From assembly GCA_028554795.2 (NCBI GenBank), contig CM068831.1:67245982-67309981 (forward strand): DNA of 64,000 nt, read 5' to 3'. The translations under genes were made by a program, and so were the position numbers. Under the pieces are notes generated by a model, which saw nothing but the letters and a program-made list of their open reading frames with translations, ran no database searches and had not been told where the DNA came from. Of the stretch, positions 55,060 through 62,193 are shown piece by piece. Positions within the stretch are counted from its first letter, which is position 1, and every line of letters begins with the position of its first letter. Source of the stretch: Sinohyriopsis cumingii (Eukaryota > Mollusca > Bivalvia > Unionida > Unionidae).

Positions 55060-56454
55060 ATGTTTGCAAGAACATCAAACGAAGCGTTTGACATGGACGA
55101 ACCGGTAAGTAAAGACACGTCGTTGCGCGATTATCAATATTATTCGTATGACGCTGTAACGCCAAATAGCCAAAATCGTGTTGAAGTTCAGGTTCATGAC
55201 ACGACCAGATATTTTCTTCCATCCGAGGCGTTTATTGAAGTTATTGGTGAGATTTTAAAAGCGGATAACACTAATTATGGCGAGAATGATAAGATCGGAT
55301 TTGTAAATAATGGTATTATGGCGTTATTTAAGAGCGCCACATACATGGTTGATGGATGAGAAATTGAATCAATTACTAATGACGTTGATTTAGCTACGAC
55401 AATTATAGGCCTGGCGAGATATTCAGATGATTTTACTAGATCAGCTGGTCCTAGCATGATGTTTGCCAAAGATAATACTGATACAGCTGATCATGTGCAA
55501 TTTATTTCTGCTATACCAAGAAACGCAGCTAACAACGCTGATGCTACTAATGCAGCAGTACTTACAGATACTAACGCCAATTTTAACTTTGGTTTTGCCA
55601 CGCGAAGAGTAATGTTAAAAATACCAGCAGGAGGAGGTAGCATGAGATTTTCATGCGCGATTCCGTTATCGCATATATTTGGATTTTGCAGAAATTTCAG
55701 AAAAGTAATTTTCGGAGCAAAGCACACTTTAACTCTTATTCGAAACGGTAGTGATAATGCCATCTGGCGAGCTGATGCTGTTGCTGCTGGTAAAGTTCAT
55801 ATAACTAAATTTACCTTGTGGATGCCAGCGCTAGTTCCATCAGCAATTGAGGAAGAAAAATTATTATCTTTCATGGATCACGGTGGTAAATCAATAATGT
55901 CATGGCTAACAACAACTACTGACGCTACCACCGTTAATATTAATGGCGATTATACTTGGCGTATTGCAGCTCAACAAGGTGTTTCAGCACCTAGACATAT
56001 TTTTATTGCCTTTCAAAATAATAACAGATACGATCAAACTCACAGTCATATGATATTTGATCACGTTGGCGTTACTAATGTGTCGTTGAGAATAAACGGG
56101 CAACAACAACCATCTGAAGAAATATCGATAAATTTTGCAACTTATTCAACAGCTCGTGCATATCATCGATTGTTAAGTTATATGGGGCGAGATCAAAATA
56201 TTGATACGGGATTGCAAATATCGCAGTTAGATTTTAATACTCGTTATCCGATCTATTATTTTTCGCTAGAACATCTTGATCTGATAAAACAATCTGTCGT
56301 TGATATACATTTTAAGGCAAGAATTAATACAGGTGGAGCCTTCCACAAAGTAATCGCGGTGATACTTAGCGATAGAACAATGATTTTAGAAGGAATTAGC
56401 GGCAGAATGAGGGTTGTTGATGCGCCTGTAGAAAAAAATGTGAATTTAAATTGA
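55060..56454 (+). pseudogene. Major capsid protein-like, one in-frame TGA
   Basis: The reading frame has 464 codons, interrupted once by TGA at 55357-55359; the same frame continues to 56454 without further stops. Recognisable conserved segments are TRYFLPSEAFIEVIGEILKA, GFVNNGIMALFKSATYM, GLARYSDDF, LSHIFGFCRNFRKVIFGAKH and TLTLIRNGSDNAIWRADAVA, and a C-terminal VVDIHFKARINTGG then AVILSDRT. They match my general knowledge of Polinton-type capsid proteins, which fold as double jelly-rolls and trimerise into the icosahedral shell. The length fits. The gene lies between the small basic protein and the core protein, as expected for a late structural cluster. Alternative: a related minor capsid protein. 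Confidence 0.72.
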
Positions 56455-56468
56455 ATTTCATAAATATA

Positions 56469-56969
56469 ATGCCATACGATCACGTTAGTGTAACTCTGAC
56501 TCCGGGTCAGATAAAAAACTTCAATCAAAAAAAGCCAGCTCGGTGAAATTAACATTAAAAACTCACAAATTCACGGTGGGCCAAATAAATTAGCGTTAAC
56601 TAAAACTCAGCATAAGCGCTTTAACAAGGCCAAATCGGCAAATACTGGAGTTCACGTTAATCTTAGTCCGGGCGCTATCAAAGATATGGTTAAAGTTGGT
56701 GGATTTTTCCCATTACTAGGATTAATTCCTGGATTAGTTGCAAAAATTGCTGCTATTGCTGCTCCGTTAGCGGCGAAAGCTGCAGTGGCGGCTCCAATTA
56801 TAGCAGCAAAAGCGGCAAAAGCTGCTGCGTTAGGTGCGGCTGGAGTCGCAGGTAGTAAATTAGCAGAAAAAGTATCGGGAGGACGATACGGTAAAAAAAA
56901 GGTCACGGACTGAGATTGCCAGGAACTTACTACGGCCGCGGTCTAAGATTGCCAGGAACATTCCCGTAG
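56469..56969 (+). pseudogene. Virion core (pX-like) protein with two frame breaks
   Basis: ATG 56469 lies 14 bp after the capsid stop. The frame changes at A7 (56527-56533) and at A8 (56893-56900). The N-terminal part has two similar motifs, VSVTLTPGQIKNF (first frame) and VHVNLSPGAIKDM (second frame). After these come a hydrophobic GGFFPLLGLIPGLV and a long Ala-rich segment (about 56740-56870), probably helical and membrane-active. The last frame ends with a repeated GxGLRLPGT motif (56903-56969). Short proteins with LTxxQ-type repeats, a GGFLP-like hydrophobic core and GxGL motifs are usual beside the protease in Polintons/adintoviruses. The GxGL sites may be protease cleavage sites. The stop is 2 bp before the protease ATG. 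Confidence 0.68.
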
Positions 56970-56971
56970 CA

Positions 56972-57394
56972 ATGTCGAATTTAGACTTATTTAACGAAGT
57001 AAAAAACAAGAAAATTAAATTTTTTAGAGGTATATTTATGCGAGATCAACTACCAGCCAAACCAAACTTCACCGAGACAGGAATTATAAACCTCGATAAC
57101 AGTATTGGCCCAGGGACGCATTGGGTTGCTTACGGAATTAATCCACGTGAAATTGTTCATTTTGACTCGTACGGATTAGCTCCACTGATTGAATTTATCA
57201 ATTACGCAAAACAGTTAAAAACTCCGATTTGGTATTCGACGTTGCCAACACAAACTTTAACTGATCCACCAATCTGCGGCAGTGAGGTAATTAATGTTCT
57301 TGATGCGATATCAAAATCGTCGCTGCCGTATCACAAAATCGTGCTTAAATATGCGTCCGATAACTTAAATCAGTCACAAATTAATAATGGTTGA
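56972..57394 (+). CDS. Adenain-like cysteine protease (maturation protease)
   Basis: An intact 140-residue protein. The catalytic residues are visible: His in GPGTHWVAYG (about residue 50), Asp in VHFDSYGL (about 66) and Cys in DPPICGSEVI (about 101), with a Gln in LPTQTL a few residues before the Cys for the oxyanion hole. The N-terminal FRGIFMRDQLP is typical of the Polinton/adintovirus branch. Adenain (peptidase family C5, Ulp1-like fold) cleaves capsid and core precursors during virion maturation. The Cys motif is CGSEV where most relatives have CGH or CG followed by aromatic residues, and the protein is shorter than adenovirus adenain. The following gene overlaps its end by 8 bp (ATG 57387), indicating translational packing. 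Confidence 0.88.
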   Translation: MSNLDLFNEVKNKKIKFFRGIFMRDQLPAKPNFTETGIINLDNSIGPGTHWVAYGINPREIVHFDSYGLAPLIEFINYAKQLKTPIWYSTLPTQTLTDPPICGSEVINVLDAISKSSLPYHKIVLKYASDNLNQSQINNG

Positions 57395-58541
57395 CATTTA
57401 TGGAAGGTCCTTAATAAGAGAGAAAATATCTGATGCTGATTTATCAAAATACGCAACAAAAGATGACCTTAATAATTTATTATCAATATCAGGAATAGAT
57501 CCTGATGAGATTGTTATTTTTTCAACATCAACATGGGAAATTAAAAACTAGCAATGTCAAATTAGCTGACGTGATTCAGCGGCACGAACATCTCGCGCAT
57601 GTGAATGAATTTACTGGCTTGCAAGGAACTGTTGCAGAAGCTAACAAAAAAATTACAAAATTTCAGGGTGATTTTACTAGTCATGTAACTGAATTTATTG
57701 GCTTGCAAGAAACTATTAGAAAAGCCGACGAAGAAATTAAAAAATTTCATGCAGATGATTTTGGAATAACCCAGAGAGAAATTACCAAAATTAACGAGGT
57801 TAACAAAGAATCAGATAAAAATATCAAAAATATTAATGAATCAATCGGGCGGATTAATGAATCTATCGGGAGGATTAATCAGGCAACAAACGAAGCAAAA
57901 ACAAATATCGTAAATACTGCTACGAAAATTAATAATGGTATCGCCGAGGTAGATAAAAAATATCAGAAATTAAAACAAAAATAATTGATGATATCTCAAA
58001 AAATCAGAAGACATTTAATGAAATTGATACCAACGCCGCAGCTATTAAACGAATTGATAATGCTATCGCCGAGGTAAATAAAAAAATTGAACAAAATCTT
58101 GAGCAAGGTCTTAAAGATGTTCTTCAAAATTTATCATTAGCGATTGGAAAAAGATTTGATAAAATTCAGGCTGAAGTGGCAGCTATCGAAATTAAAATTC
58201 CACCTTCCATGAAATCGCATGTTAAAAATTTAACTTTTACGGCAGCATCAGGTTTAAGGACCTGGACACCAGAAAATAATAGTTTTTCTTACACGGCAAT
58301 GATTACTGGCGCGTATCAACTACATTTTTTCTCCAAAATAAGATTTAAGATATCAACTGACAAATATAAATGGCGACGTGAGAGCGACAGATATTTAAGT
58401 TTTTTAAGTATTTTGCTGAACAAAGACGTTGAAGAAACATTTACACTAGAACCACCAGATCGAACGACAACAACGCCAACTGAATATTTCTGGTGTTTAG
58501 AACTTATCACCGAAATATCATCATCATTTAATCAATTGTAA
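57387..58541 (+). pseudogene. Heptad-repeat fibre/spike-like protein, two frame changes
   Basis: The start is ATG 57387 (MVDIYGRSLIREKI), overlapping the protease. The first frame stops at 57549-57551. The next is open to 57984, and the third from about 57978 to 58541; the second change sits in an A5 run (57977-57981). The middle part is a coiled coil with exact-period repeats: an 84-nt (28-residue) unit around EFTGLQGTVAEANKKITKF and EFIGLQETIRKADEEIKKF (57607 and 57691), and a 21-nt heptad unit INESIGR (57832 and 57853). The C-terminal third (LTFTAASGLRTWTPENNSFS, then YQLHFFSK) is beta-rich. A trimeric coiled-coil stalk with a globular tip suggests an attachment fibre or spike; this is inferred from architecture only. 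Confidence 0.65.
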
Positions 58542-58550
58542 AATTAATAA

Positions 58551-59065
58551 TGACCGCATCCGAGTACAGATATAATCAAGTTTGATCGTGGCAGGACTCG
58601 CTAAAACTCACCATGGGCGTGTGCTTAGCAAAGATAAAAAAATATCAACGACGATTAGTCATCATTGATGTTGTTGTTTATTCAGTTAGTGCCGCTGTTG
58701 CTGGCGCCGGAATAATATTATCCGCGATAACGATGATGGCACCGATCGCTGTCACTATCGCAGTTTGAGCAACAACAACCGTCGCTGGTGTTCTTAATAT
58801 CATCGCAAAAAAAATATCATCATGCACGAGCGAAAAATTAACTTCATATATTAATAAACTTAACGCGGTAACAATCACGTATACAAAATTATCTTCGTTG
58901 CTGTCAGAAAGTCTCAACGTTGGGGTTTTATCTGATAACGAATTTACCGAGATGGTAAAAATTTACCATGTTGAAGTTATTGATAATAATAATGTCAGAG
59001 CTGGCACAGATCGTAACAAACACGAATCTACGCAGAACAACAATGATATCAGCAAGCTCAACTAG
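58551..59065 (+). pseudogene. Small two-helix membrane protein remnant
   Basis: The region starts with a possible ATG (58551) that meets TGA after 11 codons. A second open stretch includes LAKTHHGRVLSKDKKISTTI in one frame, and an overlapping frame starts at ATG 58613. The latter encodes two hydrophobic segments (VIIDVVVYSVSAAVAGAGII at about 58655, and MMAPIAVTIAV with ATTTVAGVLNII at about 58735-58800), cut by TGA at 58766-58768. After them a soluble tail (LSSLLSESLNVGVLSDNEF) follows. Double-helix membrane proteins with this layout are seen in Polinton-type genomes, but the name and function are unknown to me. The end is uncertain, because this frame runs 74 bp into the next gene. Confidence 0.5.
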
Positions 59066-60387
59066 GCCAGAATTTAGAATTAATTTTCCTATTCCGATCT
59101 TTGTTGACGAAATAGCGTTATCACAATTGCGTGTTTATCACAGCTGGCCCAATATTAGATCAAAATCATTTGGCAGCTTATTGTCAAATAATTCGTTTGT
59201 TATCGCTAATAAAAACCGCTCCGATGCTACTCCAGACTGGATTGTCATTGGATTACGAACAGGTAGTTATCAGATTGAGCAAATTAATGAAGAATTGCTG
59301 CATAAAATTACGAATATAACTGGCGATAAAGAACCTGGAGTAAAAATATCTGCACACGAACCAACATTAACCTCAATTATCGAGGTAAAATCACCATATA
59401 TCGTTGATATTTATCAATCCTCAATTAGAACCGTGCTAGGTTGGCCTGAAATTGCACCAGTTTATCCACCAGCGCCACCAGAACCAAAAAAAATCTGATT
59501 TTACCACCGATATACAAGGTTATCATAAGCTACAAGATTATGAACCTATACTGCGCCGCATGGTTTATCCAAAAAATACTGAGTTTAAATTTTTATCAAG
59601 AAACAATATAAGTTGGACTTTCACCTTCTCACCCTACGCCCCTGCAACATTTACTTTAGATCGTATTGATGAATTATCAAAAAAATATAATAATAAACAC
59701 AAGGAATTATTACAACAAATGCGATGTTATTTTCAGGAGTGTATCATTAATGTATCAAGCTCATGCAGAGAAGAAATTATCAGACAAGCCGAAATGATAA
59801 ATAAGATTACAAACGACATGAATTTTATGCACGAGAAAATTATTCAGATAATAATTAACGATAAAACTGACAATAAAAATAGATTTATGGCCGAATACGG
59901 ACTAACCGATGTGACGTTGGTAAATTTTAGATTTCCCAGCTACAATGTGCCTGAATTAAAAAAATCCGTCACTGATACCGTTGATGAGCTATTTTATCAA
60001 TTACACGCCGCATGGAAGGAGAAATTACCACCAACATCTGTACTTAAGCACAATAATAATCCAGAAGGCGGCGGTAGGCATATTTCACCAAATATCGTAA
60101 ATATAACTGACGTTATCGCGGTAAATCTTCACGCGGATATCGTTGATGGTAGTTATAGCGCAGATGCGTCAATATCAAGTCAGGTCCAACAAGGATCTGT
60201 TATTTATTCGTTTTCACCAACAACACCGCCAGGATCTTTAATCGTAAAAGAACCAATTAATCCTGTTTATGTCAGGTGCCATAATCAGTTATTGCCAAGA
60301 ATTAATTTCAAATTAACTAATCAGCGAGGGGTTTTACTTGATATTCGCGGAGAAACGTTAAATATTAATTTGTTGGTGAAGTATTAA
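58992..60387 (+). pseudogene. Penton/minor capsid-like protein, one frame change
   Basis: ATG 58992 (MSELAQIVTNTN) opens a frame to 59498. At an A8 run (59486-59493) the reading changes, and the second frame continues to 60387. N-terminal features such as DEIALSQLRVYHSWPNIRSK, WIVIGLRTGSYQIEQINEEL and VLGWPEI resemble the N-terminal part of Polinton/adintovirus penton proteins. The C-terminus (PRINFKLTNQRGVLLDIRGE, then TLNINLLVKY) resembles their final jelly-roll strand. About 460 residues in total. Between these lies a helical charged region (about 59660-59880) and a PEGGG linker (about 60060). Pentons occupy the icosahedral vertices and anchor fibres. The gene ends the rightward structural cluster and faces the minus-strand genes. 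Confidence 0.65.
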
Positions 60388-60389
60388 GT

Positions 60390-60425
60390 TTAAGGATCTT
60401 AAGATCCTGAGATCCTTAAGGATCT
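60390..60425. terminator. Nested CCTTAAGG/GATC palindromes between convergent genes
   Basis: Two perfect 16-bp palindromes, AGGATCTTAAGATCCT (60393-60408) and AGATCCTTAAGGATCT (60410-60425), overlap a 10-bp-stem hairpin (60390-60399 with 60410-60419). They start 2 bp after the penton stop. The place, between converging transcription units, suggests a transcription-end or insulating role; this is inference. Confidence 0.5.
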
Positions 60426-60514
60426 TTCCACTATGGAAAAAATGACAAAAAAATAAGATAAAAATCAGCAAAAGTTAATGTTTTTTTTTAATTTCCAGTT
60501 TTCAAATTTTAAAT

Positions 60515-60861
60515 TTAAATATCCTTAAGGATATCAGTTTCACTTACTAATTTTTTTAGTTGCCTCGCTCGGGTATTAATAATGTTTCTTGATTCGTATT
60601 CGTCCGATAATTCTGATCTGATTTTCTCAATAATGTTAGATAAATGAACAAAATCTTTAATTTGTTCCTCGCTGACAGATGCTAGTGATTGATACATCGC
60701 AGTTTGAAGTTTCTTGATAAATTTATATTCAGATGGCAATACGTATCTGCAATCTAGCTTATTCTGATCTTATCAGAATTTAACTCTGGTGATAATTTTA
60801 TATTTTTATTTTCCAATTTTTCGATAGCGTCAATGATACAATTGATATTATTCTTGTTCAT
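60515..60861 (-). pseudogene. Small unknown element protein, one frame change
   Basis: The minus-strand start is ATG at 60861 (MNKNNINCIIDAIEKLENKN). The first frame reaches a stop at about 60763, and an overlapping frame is open from there to 60515 (LPSEYKFIKKLQTAMYQSLA, then SDEYESRNIINTRARQLKKL). About 115 residues in all, predicted helical and charged. I do not recognise it. It is the last gene of the leftward transcribed group and ends on the palindrome cluster. Confidence 0.5.
60519..60534. repeat. Third 16-bp palindrome with CCTTAAGG core
   Basis: ATATCCTTAAGGATAT is perfectly self-complementary and shares its core with the palindrome at 60410. It overlaps the 3' end of the minus-strand gene. 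The 60426-60514 stretch between is A-rich then T-rich and non-coding. Confidence 0.6.
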
Positions 60862-60920
60862 GTTATAGTAATTATTTTATCTCTAAAAAAATATTATTGT
60901 AAAATTACTGCTGAAATTTA

Positions 60921-61427
60921 TTAATCTAAAATTAGCGGGATGTAGGAAAACTTAATCCACTCGTCAAATTTATAAGAAAATGCCGAGTTAATTATTTTAT
61001 CTGCAGCTCGCCTCACTGATGCGCGATGAATATTAAAGTATCTACCAGCAGATGTCATTGATTGAAATATCATTTCCTAGTTAGTTTCTAAATTTATTGA
61101 TTTAACCGCTTTGGCATGTTTTGAACCTCTACCAGCGTTACCTCGTGATGAATTTTCACTTGGAGTGACCACCTGAAGATTAGATAATTTATTATTGAGT
61201 TTATCCCCGTCGACGTGGTCAATTACAAAACCATCTTGGATTAATCCCTTATAGCATTCGTATACAAATCTATGACAGGAGTAATTTTTTTCTCCAGCAT
61301 TAAATCTGAGATAACCAGCATTATCAATAGTATCGACTGGGTTTTTCATTCTGCAATTTCTAACAACGCCGTCGCATGATGCTTCGTAGTTATCAATGAT
61401 TGGATGAGTCTTGAATATCTGGCTCAT
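60921..61427 (-). pseudogene. HNH endonuclease with NUMOD-type regions, in-frame TAG
   Basis: Start ATG 61427 (MSQIFKTHPIIDNYEASCDG); the nearby TTG is not used. The N-terminal part (YEASCDGVVRNCRMKNP) is NUMOD4-like. The HNH core reads FVIDHVDGDKLNNKLSNLQV followed by VTPSENSSRG, with the expected His and Asn residues. After KAVKSINLETN comes TAG (61077-61079). The same frame continues to TAA at 60921-60923 with MIFQSMTSAGRYFNIHRASV, a NUMOD1-like DNA-binding helix region. HNH/NUMOD proteins are homing endonucleases of phages, NCLDVs and some Polinton-like viruses that cleave DNA and spread themselves. Here it may be a hitchhiking gene or serve the element. The TAG would remove only the DNA-binding tail. 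Confidence 0.8.
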
Positions 61428-61437
61428 ATACAAAATA

Positions 61438-61737
61438 TCATTTGTCTAAATTATTGTTTGTTTGAAACCTATTAAGATAATCCTCCTCACATTTGATTAT
61501 CCGATCATCAACGTTAATATTTTTGTCATAGTGTCGCTTTAACTCTCGATAGCATTTACCGCCACAATTTAAGCACAATCTTGTTTTTCCTCGCAATCCA
61601 ACGCTACATTTTATACATCTCTGCGGTCTGTAATTGTTTTTACGAACACACTGTATATGCTCGCCACAATATTCACGTTTGCATGATTTATCGCAGCAAT
61701 TTAACGAGCCAACAACGTTCCATTTGCATTTATTCAT
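61438..61737 (-). CDS. Cys-rich zinc-binding-like small protein
   Basis: An intact 99-residue protein, 10 bp upstream of the HNH gene on the same strand. It has many Cys and some His in paired spacing: CCDKSCKREYCGEHIQC, then CIKCS, then CLNCGGKCY. This suggests two or three small zinc knuckles. The rest is basic and hydrophilic, with no signal peptide. The C-terminus (EEDYLNRFQTNNN) is helical. The family is not recognised; nucleic-acid binding is a reasonable inference. Its start lies 31 bp from the divergent plus-strand gene, so the two probably share a promoter region. Confidence 0.6.
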   Translation of the reverse strand: MNKCKWNVVGSLNCCDKSCKREYCGEHIQCVRKNNYRPQRCIKCSVGLRGKTRLCLNCGGKCYRELKRHYDKNINVDDRIIKCEEDYLNRFQTNNNLDK

Positions 61738-61768
61738 TTATAATTTAGATATTTGTCTAAAATATAAT
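61738..61768. promoter_or_regulatory. Divergent promoter region (31 bp)
   Basis: This AT-rich gap, containing AAAATATAATATG on the plus side and AATTATAAAT on the minus side, is the only space between the leftward HNH group and the rightward replication genes. Transcription of both must begin in or near it. Confidence 0.45.
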
Positions 61769-62188
61769 ATGAAATTATTTGACATTGATGAGATTGATTA
61801 CGTTATTCATGAAACTGATCAAGCGAAGAAAGAATTTTACGATGATGGAGCAATTCACACTTGGTCGACCTGGAAAACTAACTTAATCGATAACACAATG
61901 ACAGATAAACGAGCCAGTGAGATAATTAATTATATTCGAAATAATCACGGCGAAGAGCAATTTATATTTGGGATAAAATTTATTGCACAAATAAACGATG
62001 ATGTATGGATAATTCGCGATAAACGAGATCCTATAGTTAGAGAAAGAAAAAATGTGATTTTATCCGCGCGAAGTCGACCAGGATTATTAACAGGTATAGA
62101 CAAACCGTATTATGCCAGATCTTACCCTGTTAGTGCTGTTGTTTATGGAATTTATCGGCTAAATGATAAACCAGATGTTAAAAATTAA
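61769..62188 (+). CDS. Unknown element protein upstream of the polymerase
   Basis: An intact 139-residue protein from ATG 61769 (MKLFDIDEIDYVIHETDQAK); longer readings rely on a non-ATG start inside the divergent gene. It contains GAIHTWSTWKTNLIDNT, GEEQFIFGIKFIAQINDDVW and PYYARSYPVSAVVYG. No signal peptide or membrane helix is seen, and the composition is mixed and charged. I do not recognise it. Its stop is 5 bp before the polymerase ATG, so the two probably form one transcription unit and may work together in replication. Confidence 0.6.
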   Translation: MKLFDIDEIDYVIHETDQAKKEFYDDGAIHTWSTWKTNLIDNTMTDKRASEIINYIRNNHGEEQFIFGIKFIAQINDDVWIIRDKRDPIVRERKNVILSARSRPGLLTGIDKPYYARSYPVSAVVYGIYRLNDKPDVKN

Positions 62189-62193
62189 CTTTA

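Noticed and set aside
58678-58917. Minus-strand ORF of 79 residues in the membrane-protein region
   Set aside because: It mirrors the hydrophobic codons of the plus-strand gene, and the surrounding genes are plus-strand.
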